64,000 bases of DNA from Populus alba (taxonomy: Eukaryota; Streptophyta; Magnoliopsida; Malpighiales; Salicaceae): contig NC_133302.1 of the NCBI RefSeq assembly GCF_005239225.2, positions 4,030,001-4,094,000 on the forward strand. The letters are read 5' to 3'. Position 1 is the stretch's first letter. The number at the start of each line of letters is the position of its first letter. The notes under the pieces are model-generated. The model was not told the DNA's origin, ran no database searches, and saw only the letters and a program-made list of their open reading frames with translations. The position numbers and the translations under genes were made by a program. Shown here piece after piece: positions 32,190 to 43,600 of this stretch.

Positions 32190-34184
32190 CTCTTCATGTG
32201 TGAAGGTATTTTGCTATAAAAAACCTTTGAATCACCATCAAACTTGTCTCTTTTGACATGGATTGTCCAAGTCTTGCAAAGATTGGTGTGCGTTTTAGCG
32301 CCCTTCCATTATTTTGGGTTCCAATCCTGGCAAAAACAGGAGCACGACTTGTAGTTACACCAAGACGATCCCAAACTGAAGCTCTAAGAGGTGCCGACTG
32401 ACTTTGTTGTTTGTCCTTTACTTCTTCCGCACTTATGTATCGTGAGGCTTCTTTATTAATCTGAAAACGCAACGGTGTGGAAGACTCATATCCAAGACCA
32501 GCCCTTAAAGTTTTGCCAGAAGTTTTCTTCTCTCCATGCCTTTCTAGTCCTTGTAGAAACTTGTTTATCTTCAAGTTGAGTCGTATCACCATCCTTTGCT
32601 AACTCGTTGATGTCATCACAACTATAACCAGCCTTGGCTAAAAGCTTATAAGCATTAGGATCAAAGCCATTTGACCGTTTATTAGGGAGTCCTTTAGGAT
32701 TTATCACCATCGACTCAGTTTGATGAACAAACCCTTTTAGTTAAGGTTTTGAGACCTTGTTCAAGGCGAGATTAGTAGCTGACAAAGTCAAGTTTTCAAG
32801 CCCCTTATTGATCTTTTCTTCATCCTTTGCAAAAAAAGACTGACCCTCTTTTCTTGCTGATATTGGAATATATCGGAGTACCGTGGCTTTACATGGTGGT
32901 TTATTGTCAACAAAGTTTTCTACCACCTTTTCTTTTCCTTTATTCTTTATTGGCTGAGACACCCTTTCATTTGCAGATGACTTATGCCCTTTTAAGCTTT
33001 TGGAGTCAATTATTCCCTCTCCTAAATGGTCAGGTGGTGATCGTAGTTCTTCCATCATATTTGACTTGAAATAGAATTTTGCATCTGCAAAGTGAGCTTC
33101 AGCTGTGGTGAAAGAATCGGTGTCTGCCATTATCTTTCTTACTTGTCCATCTTGACAATGCTTAAAACATTGGTGGAGTGTTGAGGAGATGATACCATTT
33201 TCATGTATCCATGGTCGCCTGAGCAACATATTGTAGGTAGTTTTGGCATCTATGACATGGAAAAATGCATTGGATTCCATATCTTCCATGTGCATCGCAA
33301 GTCTTATCTTTCCTATGGCATTTTGCCCTCCTTGATTAAAACCTTGAATCATCAGATGACTTGGGAAGAGTTCATCCATAGGAATCCCTAGCTCTCTTAT
33401 AGTTTTAAGAGGTAGTATATTGACCGCCGAGCCATCATCCACCAAGATGCGATTCACTATCTTTTCATCAACATATCCTTTAATGAAAAGAGGCTGGTTA
33501 TGAGTTTTGATCCAAGCAATAAGTCTTCATCGTTGAAGGATATCTCTGTTGTGCATGCACCGTGAGATAAGTTTGAAGGTCATCATGACTTTTCTTCATG
33601 GCATATTCAATAGGAGTTTTCTCTTCATCAACATGATAGCAAACAACAAGTACATTTTCAATTCTTTTCATCTTTGTTGGCATGTACTCATTTAGTGTAA
33701 CAGGCTTTCTTAGACTTTGAGCTGAAAAACCCTCCTTTCTAACTGGTATGGATTTTCGTTGAGTCTTTCAGTGTATCGGCTCATCAATTAGCTTCCTCAC
33801 CATTGAGATTCTCATTCTAGTTGGCTTTTTCATCTGCATGTGCTTCCTCCTTCTTCTTCTACACGTGACTAAAGTTCATCATCATAATTTTCAAACGATT
33901 CAGGCTTCAAGTTGTGAACTTGAGGTGCGAGGGTTATACATGGAGTTTGACTTGAGGATGCAGTGAAGCTCATCTAGAAAATGGCATCAAGTCTTATAGG
34001 TTCAAAGGAGTCGAAACTTATTGTAGAGAGTGATTGACATGGTCCTAAAATGACCGTGGTTATGATATTAGAGGCTGCTATTTCATCATAAAAAATGATA
34101 TCTCCATTCTCATGTAGCCTCATGATCTTGTCTTTCAACACAAAACACTTATCTACAGGATGATTGATTAAGTGATGATATTTT
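32190..34184 (-). pseudogene. Gypsy protease region and gag-protease spacer, broken
   Basis: At 32741-33457 the minus strand encodes a retropepsin-like fold: RILVDDGSAVNILPL carries the Asp-Gly-Ser active-site triplet, followed by LRRPWIHENG. Either side are charged spacer pieces in other frames (32194-32710 and 33498-33683, including a repeated ASVWDRLG / PIFARLG-type phrase at 32260-32360). Frameshifts separate all pieces. Confidence 0.75.
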
Positions 34185-35740
34185 CAATAATTCGGATTAT
34201 CTACTTGGTTTGCTTCTTCAGGGCGTTTCACCTCCAGCAACTCAATGATATTTGCCTCAAGCAGATCATCCAGCATCCTAGATATGTCTGAGTCAGGGAA
34301 TGGATACACCTTTTCTTGTCGTTTTTTCAATGATGGTTTCTTTTTTTCACCCTTTTGAAAAGTAGTCGTCATTGCATGATCATTCCTATTAACTCCAGTT
34401 GGCACCCTTATAGCAGCTGAGTTAACTACTAAAGATTTCTTTCCCTCGACCTTTAGAGTGCTCTTTCCGAATCTACGACCTTCAAGCTTATTTCTTTTAG
34501 GCTCTTGCATAGGTAATAATGAACTTTCAGCCGCCGCAATGCTAAGTTCCATATCGTGTGCACAAGTAGCCAATTCTTCAAAAGACTTTGGTTTGTTGCC
34601 TTGTAGGATATATCATAGTCCCCAATGCATCCCTTGAATACACATGTCTAGCGCAGAAGTTTTGATGAGTTGATCTCTACAATTGAGGCTAAGGTTTCTC
34701 CACCGATGAATGTAGTCGATGACAGGCTCTTCCTTCCACTAACATGCATTAGTGAGTTCAATCATGCTAACCACACGACGAGTACTGTAAAAGCAGTTAA
34801 GAAACTCATGCTCCAACTGCTCCCAAGTATCAATCGAGCAAGACTCCAAGTCAGTGTACTAGTCGAAGGCATTACCTTTCAAGGAATGAACAAACTATTT
34901 TACCATGAGATCACCATTAGTCCCGGCATTGTTGCAAGTCTCCACAAGTGAGCTATGTGTTGCCAAGGATTTCCTTTGCCGTCGAATTGTTGAAACTTTG
35001 GTGGTTGGTAACTTAGAGGCATCTTTAACAGGTCAATTCTTTGGGTGTACGGCTTCGCATACGAATACGAGGGTTGAATTGAGCTTTCCCCCTGGTCTGT
35101 GATGGTTTCCTTGATGAGTTCTTTCAGTTGATTGTGGTGAAGATGCCATCAATAATACCATGTATATTCTTCACAGCTCCGATTGCAGACTCCTCAATGA
35201 CATCTAGTTGATCTACTTGAAAAGCCTTGGTAGTCGAGGTTTGGCCTCCTTCTTTCAAGCTCTCAAGTTTGTTTATCAACTTTGTTATCTCGTGGTCTTT
35301 TGCCTTGAGTGAAGTCGAAAGCCCCTCGACGAGTTTTGTCAAGTTAGCCACTTGATCCTCTAAAGATGTTGTCTCGGTCATCATCACTGACATGATGCCA
35401 GAACCCGAAGCCTTACTTGGTGATTGACACGGAGAAGTTTCCATAGGTGAATTGTCAAAGTCGCCTTGAGTGCCGAAGACAATTTCGAGTGCCCCACTTG
35501 ACTTTTGTAGTGGAGTTGCTTATGGCTTCATCTTTGAGGCGAGATCTTGTGCACCTCTTGCATTCGAAGTTGATGTCAACTTGAGAATCGGCTTAGTTTG
35601 TGCATACAACTCGACGATGGATTTTGTTTTCAATGGCGGGGTTGAAGAATCTTCAATAGTATGTTGGTGACTTGAATAAGTGGCCTTGTTGCTTTTCGAA
35701 GCGACAACGGTGATCATGTTCCTCCTAGTTGCCATTGAGA
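34184..35740 (-). pseudogene. Gypsy gag, broken
   Basis: The minus strand reads MATRRNMITVVASKSN near 35735, a coiled-coil-like N-terminal part at 35124-35444 (DQVANLTKLVEGLSTSLKAK), and then retrotransposon gag wording (STRRVVSMIELT, EEPVIDYIHRWRNLSLNC) around 34690-34830. The 34184-34573 piece continues the C-terminal gag. Several stops and shifts prevent one continuous protein. Confidence 0.8.
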
Positions 35741-35796
35741 GTTTGTTGAAAATTCTTTCTTGAAGGGAAGAAATGAAAGGTAGAGATGTCCCTAGT

Positions 35797-35810
35797 GGAG
35801 TCGCCAGAAA
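35797..35810 (-). other. Gypsy primer-binding site candidate
   Basis: On the minus strand TTTCTGGCGACTCCACT lies two bases from the LTR end. The TGGCGACTCC core is a usual primer site of plant Gypsy elements. The cognate tRNA was not verified. Confidence 0.6.
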
Positions 35811-35812
35811 TT

Positions 35813-36568
35813 TGTAGACATAATTTTGTGCACCTGAAATTAAACAAGCACACGTGTACAAATATATGAATATATGATTTTATTAAATATATTAACGGTT
35901 ACAATCTCTATGTAATTTATTCTTTCAAAAGAATATGGCAATCCTCTGATTCTTCCCTTGGATTTGATGTATGGTGACTTGATTTATTTGAGTAATCAAA
36001 CCAAGATTTGTGCTTTGCAAGAAATCAAATTTGAGCGTGTATTGCGAAGCGAGATGTTGTGATTTGAGGCTTTGAAGAGTACCTTGATTTGTCTTCAAAG
36101 TGTTCTTGAAGAACTCTTACAGGGTGTTTTGGCTTGATCCAACAGAGCTTTGTTTGTTTTAGACTTCAAGCGTAGATGAAGGAGATTTGAGAACTCTTTC
36201 AAAGAGAGCTTCCTTGCTTGAAGAGCTTGTCTTGAAGAAAATTTGTATCTCCCGGAATTCCCTTCTTTTAGGTTGAGGCCTTCTATTTGTAGAGATTTGT
36301 AGGGGCTCTCAGGTCCCTTTCCAATGCCACATGGCATAATTTTATTGGTTGATATTTATTGACGGGATCTTGCATTTATGAAGAGATATCTGATAGGATC
36401 TTGTATTTATGACATGATATCTTGAATATTTCATCCCAAGTGTCAACTTTTCATTGACCAAAAAATATATGAAGGCTTATTTATTTTCCACGTCATTTAT
36501 TTCAATTTTATTTTATCCCCTCTTTTAAAGAATAAAATGACACTTGGTAGAAAATTTGTGTTTCTACA
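35813..36568 (-). repeat. Gypsy 5' LTR (right, by element orientation)
   Basis: Starts tgtagacataattttgtgcacc and ends gtgtttctaca. Compared with 20015-20776 it has an extra atatatga block near the start and lacks about 14 bp near its end. Confidence 0.92.
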
Positions 36569-36573
36569 GTAAG
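36569..36573. other. Target-site duplication GTAAG (right)
   Basis: Followed by tgtcttcaatttgc, exactly as downstream of the single GTAAG in module copy 1. Confidence 0.95.
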
Positions 36574-36769
36574 TGTCTTCAATTTGCTATATGTAAGGAA
36601 GCATGCTAGGAGTATTAGGCTAAAACATGTTCTAGTATAGTCATTACTGGTGGATCTTGCAATTTACTAGGTTCTGGATGACAGATCAAAAAGAACTCTT
36701 GATTCTGCTGTTTTGTCACCTTATCAACTGGTTTAGTATGTACTAATATTTACGCCAACTTTCTCAAAA

Positions 36770-37895
36770 CAGGGCATCTCTTCCACAATATCCGGAAAGG
36801 CCTCCAGTTTCTCCTAGGCAGTAAGAAGCAGGGTGGCAATAGATTTCAATCTGAATCTGCTGAGAAGTGTTTGGAAAATCTTACAACATCAAGGCAAAGC
36901 TCCACAAAATCCTCAGAGGGTTGGGGTTTTCTAAATGCTTTCCAGCTAAAATGTAAGAGAGCATCACTGGGACATAGTTCCTCCACCTTGTGTAGTGTTT
37001 CCGCTCCGTTGGAAAACAACAAATGTTCATATCTTCTCGTAATAATGATTCTACTGTCTGTACCAAAGCAATCTATTCATCCAGCTGACATCATCAATGT
37101 CAATAAGAACCTTTTTAGTGCACAATCTGTCCCTTATCGCATCTATTCCTGGATAGAGATTCCCAGCAATAAATTTTCTCTCCTGTATCTGAGACAGAAG
37201 TGTTTCTTGTTGTTCAACAGCCCTGTTTTGCTTCGACATTTCTCTAACATTTGCAAGAAAGAAGCTGCTTTCAAATTGATTAGCAATTTTGTTGTAAATA
37301 GCTTTGGCAACAGGTGTCCCTGTTCGACCAATCCCCCTGATCCCTACCGTGCGAACATCATTTGACCCATTGCTTAACATACAGTATCCATGCATATGAG
37401 AATCTAACCCAACAGGATAATCAGCAACATGTAAGAATGTGCGTTCCAATATATTCAAGACCTTGTCAACAAATTTGAACAATTACAAACAAAATAAATT
37501 TATAATATGATTGTTAAAGTCATGTCGAATTTAAGAGAAATTTTATTTAATTTTCCTACAATATACTGAAATGAAAAAAAACAGGGAGTTTAAATGAAAA
37601 ATTCAAGAAATAATAACTCTAAAAATAATAAATTGAGATGTCGTTTTCATCTACAGAAGTTACTATAAAGAAGCATTGTCTAAATACCATCCTGGCAGAG
37701 TAGCTGCTTTTCTTAGAGCTTCCTTCCACTCCTACAACTTTTCTGTACTCACCATGCTTATAAATGCAGATATTCTCCAAAATGCTTCTTTTGTTCTTCC
37801 ATTTCTGATGATCCACATTATAGAACACAGATAAAACCACATTTCCCTTAATTTGATTCCTTACATCAAATCATCTTCACCAGCTCATCCAAGCA
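36770..37895 (-). pseudogene. TIR-NB-LRR fragment, antisense (copy 2)
   Basis: Near-identical to 10695-11835. TIR remnant at 37680-37895, NB-ARC piece at 36871-37482 (FLHVADYPVGLDSH, AKAIYNKIANQFESSFF) and an LRR stub near 36775-36840. It shares the broken P-loop GIRGIGRTGTPVAKA with copy 1, so the gene was already dead before the module duplicated. Confidence 0.88.
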
Positions 37896-37945
37896 ATAAG
37901 TAGAATTCCTTATATTTTTTTCTACTTATTTTAAATTATTGAATA

Positions 37946-38400
37946 TTTTTTAAACAGCTTAAAAGTATCATAACTTTTCAGAATGGAACTAACTCAGCTT
38001 CTCATCAAGGACCAATTCTTACAATGATGATTCAGATTCAGACACACCTCCAAGAAGGTATCGACCGTTAACTTATAATTATGATTCTTATAGTGTTGCC
38101 TTCTTTACTTGTGAACCACAATGTTTTTCAGTAACAAATTCTTTGTTTATCTGGGTTCTGCTATTATTTTCCAACATTTATTTCTTAATTAGTCATATAC
38201 GTACGCTTCCTGCAAATAACAGAACTCTTTTGTGTGAATCAATTTTAGAGATCAAACAATTCGACAACTAGGTTTTGCGACAATCTAGTTATGAAGAGTT
38301 GATCAAAGTCTGAAAGGATGAATTATATTTCAAATAATTTTCACTTAAACCTTGAATAATGCATTACTGTTTAATAGGATTCGTGGGACTCTCTGAACAA
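37946..38400. other. Intergenic spacer, nothing recognised
   Basis: Non-coding in character. A short phrase near 38010-38060 followed by a donor-like gtatcg might be an exon scrap, but it matches no family I know. Confidence 0.4.
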
Positions 38401-38419
38401 ATTTAAAATTATTGGTTTC

Positions 38420-40440
38420 GCAGCGTTTATGTTTTTTTGAGAAACTTAATAGTTAGCCACTTAATTTTCTTTCCTTAGTAATTGCATATTTGTCTCCAAC
38501 GATTTGCAATCTCTTGCTTGTAGTCTCTTAATCTTCCCGTGGAATCTCTGAAATTTATCGAAGTTTCTTGCTTTCGGATAATTTGAGGCTTCTCAAGTTA
38601 GTGAACGTGGAAAATATTTGTGGGAGTAAAACTTGTTTCCTGAAAAATCTAGTTCCAAGAGCATGGAAAATAAATTTCGACATTGTCAGGTAACTGTTGG
38701 GTATACGACCAAAGTCCCATATTAGTTAGAAATGGGGAGGATCAAGGGTATATAAGGATGAACAAATATCTCCATTGGTATGAGGCCTTTTGGGGTATAG
38801 CCCAAGAGCAAATCCATGAGGGCTTAGGCCCAAAGTGGACAATATCATACCAATGTGAAGATACGTGGTGTCCATAGTCCCTACAAGTGGTATCAGAGCC
38901 TTGCCCCGGAGTTAAGCCATGATGGATGAATCCTCGGAATGCCGAACAAAAGGTGGTGGGCCCCCAAGCAAATCACGATGTAATCCGTGGATCAGCTCTA
39001 TTGGAAAGGCGATGCTTCACAGACGTGTCCTGGCTCCAACACGGTGAAGAGGAGTTGACCTAGAAAGAGCAAACTCTCAAGTCAGGTAGTGCTCTCCGGA
39101 TGCTTCATGGACGTGTCCTGACCCCAACACGGTGAAGTGGAGAATGAGAATCATGGTTGATAGAGAGTGGACGGATGAATGATCGTTTGAGGGGAGGCTC
39201 GGTGGTCCTTTGTTCGAGGGGAGGATTGTTGGGTATACGACCAAAGTCCCACATTGGCTAGAAATGGGGAGGATCAAGGGTATATAAGGATGGACAAATA
39301 TTTCCATTGGTATGAGGCCTTTTGAGGTATAGCCCAAGAGCAAATCCATGAGGGCTTAGGCCCAAAGTGGACAATATCATACCAATGTGGAGATACGTGG
39401 TGTCCATAGTCCCTACAGTAACTGACATCGACTAGACTGCAGTTTTGCAGATCCAGATATCTTAATATAGGACACTACAGCGAGGAAAAGCTATGCATCC
39501 AAAACATTGCTTGGAGCTGCAAGTCTTCTTGGAGAACGAAAAGGTTGGTAGCTGGATCCTGATGAACACTCTAAGGTATTCAAAGACCCGGGGAAGCTTG
39601 AATGCTCCGCACCTGGTCTATTCACCAGAAACTTGCCAATTTTTGAGCTACCTTCAAGAAGATAACGCTCAAGATGACTTAGATTATAAATGCTGCTCGA
39701 ATATTGGCAAGGTTATTGCAATATGTTGCAGGTAGAACTTCAAGCCTCATTATATTTTCAATTGATGAACACATTAAATAAAGCTTCTCCAAGCATGGCA
39801 CCTTTTCCACAAATTCTAGAAACACCTCAAGTTTTTTGCAGGGGGTAAAAAGAAGGGTGTCTAGAGATTTCAATTTGAAGCTGCTAGGAAGACTTCTAAG
39901 GTTAAAGCAGAATTCAAGGCTTTAAAATTGAAGTATACCAATAAACCCAACGGATTGACGAATCAAAAATAAGTTCATGCAAACTTCTAGATTCATCCTC
40001 TATGCGGTGCTTGAATAATCAGGTGTTTAGAATAAGTTTTTGTTAGGATTTACAGAGAGAAGCACCTAGAGATACAACCTTGAATCCCTCAAATTGCTTG
40101 ATGAAACTATGCTGCATCTTGAGAACAACAAGTTCTCTTCCATGAAATGCAGGTGACGTTGACAATAAAGGACATCCAGGCCATTCAAGCCATCTTTACG
40201 AATTTGGGAGATTTACAGGAGCCATCCTTAAACAATGCCTTGCGGATTATTACTATCCGAAGACTTTTCACCTTCTTAAAGACCTCAGCACTCAAGTGCA
40301 TGTCTTCTGGTTCTTGTAAATCTAGCACAATACCTTTGATCTCATCTGTCCCCTGACGTCTCAGCGAAGAAGTAAACCATACAACTGCATCGGAATGGGA
40401 CTCTCCATCACCAAATTCACCAATGGCCAAGGTAGCAAGG
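38420..40440 (-). pseudogene. TIR-NB-LRR LRR-only relic, split by a TRIM
   Basis: Minus-strand LRR wording homologous to the intact gene at 41860-43194. It has an exon-3 like start (GTDEIKGIVLDLQEPEDMHL near 40320), LRR pieces near 39679-39873 (FVEKVPCLEKLYL) and a distal LRR at 38470-38690 that aligns with 42000-42160. Between them sits the TRIM at 38695-39417. No TIR, NB-ARC or C-terminal domain belongs to it, and stops occur in every frame. It is a decayed partial duplicate. Confidence 0.8.
38695..39417 (+). mobile_element. TRIM element with 191-bp LTRs and TSD GTAAC
   Basis: Direct terminal repeats 38695-38885 and 39227-39417 both run tgttgggtatacgaccaaag to ccatagtccctaca. They are flanked by GTAAC at 38690-38694 and 39418-39422. 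TGGTATCAGAGC follows the left LTR (38888-38899) and ttcgaggggaggat precedes the right. Total 723 bp with no coding domain, so it needs enzymes from elsewhere. The LTRs differ at about seven sites. Each LTR contains an inverted repeat (ccattggtatga / tcataccaatg). Confidence 0.93.
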
Positions 40441-40674
40441 TTCTTCTCCTTCTGGCGACCTTCTTTCTTTTCTCAGCATCACTCATGCTGTGTGTTCTAT
40501 AAATTAACACCTCTTCATCATTCATTGATCTTTTTGACAAGGGACGACCTTCTCTGAGTTGCCACTAGGAACATCTTCAGTGTTTGAGATATTAGAAGAC
40601 ACTCCTTTTCTGCTTCATTCTTTTGTAGATCCTTTACCATCTCGGTTTCTCATGAAGGTATATATTTGTATCAC

Positions 40675-43600
40675 TCAAGCCAGAGATTCAACATCAGAAA
40701 TATATGTCTCTTCTTTTTCAGTTTCATATTCTACTGCATCATGTTCCCTGATGGGACTCCTGCCAAGCTCATTAAAGAAATTCATTTCTTGCTTACTCTT
40801 TGGTTGAAGTTGAACCTTTTCCTCTAATTTCTTGATGCACATTGGATTCCAATTACTCACATCCATTGGCTGCAAAGATAAAGAAAGCCAATGCTCCAGT
40901 TGATGCTCCCCAGATTTGGATGCTATCAAATGGTTACCCGGCTTCTGATCCATTGGCTGCAGAGAAAAAGAAAACTGCTCCCCACACTGATCATCATCAG
41001 TTTTTCTTCTGCTCACCTTTGGATTCAAACTGAGTTCCAAGTCATCATTGTAGCATGTTTCAGTTAGATCCGATGATGCTGGCCGCTTCCTGTTCATACT
41101 AGGACTCAAAGCGAAGTCGGGGTCATCTACGTAGCTACTTGTCATGAGATCAAATGAAACAGAGTGGTCTGTGTGATAACTTGTGGATTGAGTGGAACTT
41201 GGATCACTCACTGTCTTATCTTGCTTGTATATAAAATAGATCCCACACATTTTCAACGCCGAACCCCTTGGTGCTCCGAGGACTTCAAATGAAATCTCAA
41301 AGCGAACTAAATCATTTCTTGCTTTACCCAAGGCTCTAGTATAGCAATATGGCTGGTAGTATAACCACATATGATCCGTCTCCAATGGAAAGAAATGTCT
41401 TGAGCACAAAATCATGCTTTTCCCATCAACAAACATTTCACACGATATATTTGCTGTCACTCCATCCTCTAAACATAAAATGGAGCAGATAACCAGTCCT
41501 TGGATTTTCTCTAAAACAGAGGAAGGTACAAGGTAAGTCAAGGAGCCCTGTTCACTGGTAAACGTGAACCATTCTGGAATTTTACTTCCAGGAAGGAACA
41601 TTTCAACTTGAAATTGCTTATGAAATGCCTGTTACACAAAAAAAAAAAAAAATTAACATATTAGTGGTTAGTGTTGTTCATGATATAAGGTGAATGCAAC
41701 AATGAAATCTGGAAAGGTAAATTTGTTTCAACTTGACCATTTATCAACAAATTCAAATAGCAAGCATACATAGTCACAAACACATTTTTGCAGAAAGAGA
41801 TAGAAACAGATGAAAGAGGACAGAAGATATCAACATTTTGAGTTTGCAGGCAAGCCAACCTTACTAAAGAATGCATCCTCCAAATTCTTTCCCTGGTTTT
41901 TAGCTAGTTCGTGGCAGTTTGAGAAGTCAACAACGCGAAGTTTGGCTGGCCATTCACCTCCCTTCTCTAATGGTGAATATCTTTCCAACAATTCACAATC
42001 TCTTGCTTCTAGTCTCTTAATATTCCGTGGAAGCTCTGGAATTTCTTGAAGCTTCTTGCATTTATGTAATCTGAGGCTCTTCAAGTGAGTAAATAGCGAG
42101 AGTGTTTCTGGAAAGATAGCAAAACTGTTTCCTGACAAATCTAATTCCTTCAACATGGGAAAGCAATCATGCATCTTCAAGAAATTGACATTTCTTAGAC
42201 AGCAGTTTCGTAGATCTAGCCATCTTAACGCAGGAAATCCCAATGAGGAAGAGCCTTCAAGAGAATTCGCTTGAGCCGGAAGGAAGTCCGATCCTGAGGA
42301 ATTTTCATAACAATTTGAAGATGTAAGGAAATTTGATGGTACCTCATTCTCCCCATTCACTGGAAACTTGTCAAGTTTTGAGCAACCTTCAAGAAGCAGA
42401 CACTCAAGATGTGTAAGTTTATAAATGCTATTAGGAAGATCGGCAAGGTTTTTGCAAAATGTCAGGGTCAAGACTTTAAGCCCAGATATATTTTTGATGG
42501 ATGAAGGAAGCGCTTTTATTGCAGTTCCACTCAAACAAAGTTTCTCCAAACATTGCATCTTTTCAACGACGTCAGGAAACGCCTCAAGCTCTTGACAGCC
42601 TGAAAGAAGAAGGGTGTTAAGAGATTTCAATTTGATTCTTCGGGGAAGACTTCTGAGGTTAGAGCAGAATTCAACATTCAAGAATTCAAGTTTATCAAGA
42701 TATCCAACAGACTGGTGAACCTCAACCAAATTTGCGCATCCTTCAAGATTCAACCTCTCAAGATTCCTGATGGTTGAGAAGTCGGGTGTTTCTTTTAGGA
42801 ACCCGCAACCACTGAAATTCATAAACTTCAAGCAACTGTAATTCTGTGAAACAGAAAACGTATTAGTTTCTGATAAGTTGATGATCTAATTTGTAGAAAG
42901 AAACCTCTAATACTTTAAAACCTTGAATCCCTCGAAGTGGCTGATGAAGCTATGCTGCATGTTGAGAACAACAAGTTTTCTTGCATGAAAAGTAGATGGC
43001 AGTGACAATAATGGACACCCAGGCCATTCAAGCCATCTCAACTCATTTGAGAGATATACAGGAGCCACAGTTAACAAAGCATTGCGGATTATAAGTATTC
43101 GAAGTCTTTTCATCTTCTTAAATGCTTTAGCATTCAAGTGCATCTCTTCTGGTTCATGGAAGTCTAGCATTATTGCTTCAATCTCATCTGTTCCCTGAAA
43201 ATTAAAAGGATACGCATACAATATATCAGAAATGAGTCAAAGCATTCATATTTTTACCAAGGAGAGGAAAAATGGGTTGCCTTCAAAGTATAGTTCATAA
43301 GATCATGCTCGCAAGTATACGCGACACTCACCATATTTTCGGTCAATACATGAACAATATCCTCATGAAACCACAATCTGCTGCGCCTACCTGGTATATT
43401 GGGAGATTCTTGCTGAACAATTTGTCTTCCCATTGCTTGTATTAAATCATGCATCTGCAGCTTATTATTCTCTATACTTATCAAAGACTTCTCAATAAGA
43501 ACTTGGACTCCTATAATTGGCTTGAAATCGCAAGCATGGAACACTTTCATCACATAGTCTTTGTCCATTCCTCTAAAGAAACACGCAATATCAAGGAAAA

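Larger units (their letters stand above)
20015..36568 (-). mobile_element. Ty3/Gypsy LTR retrotransposon, 16.55 kb, defective, containing a nested Copia
   Basis: Bounded by TG...CA LTRs (20015-20776 and 35813-36568) and a GTAAG target duplication. Domains on the minus strand run gag, protease, reverse transcriptase, RNase H remnant, integrase. That order marks Ty3/Gypsy. About 4 kb of non-gag-pol sequence lies between integrase and the 3' LTR (20777-29930 minus the nested Copia). Stops, frameshifts and an internal RT/RNase H deletion make it non-autonomous. The two LTRs differ by substitutions and small indels, so it is older than the nested Copia. The extra 3' region recalls large Tat-type elements, but lineage is an inference. 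Confidence 0.93.
15055..37945. repeat. NLR module duplicon, copy 2, interrupted by a Gypsy element
   Basis: Same gene order as 5640-11870: BED-NLR, CDPK exon relic, antisense TIR-NB-LRR fragment. It is continuous at 15055-20014 and resumes at 36569. Between these sits the LTR retrotransposon at 20015-36568. Without it, the segment is about 6.3 kb and aligns with copy 1 throughout. Confidence 0.9.

Noticed and set aside
38695..39417. Cassandra-type TRIM with 5S promoter
   Set aside because: Structure fits a TRIM, but I could not see a 5S rRNA-like internal promoter in the LTR, so no family name was given.
36770..40440. One continuous TNL gene from 40440 to 36770
   Set aside because: The order would be LRR, then TIR, then NB-ARC on the minus strand, which is wrong. 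These are two separate relics.
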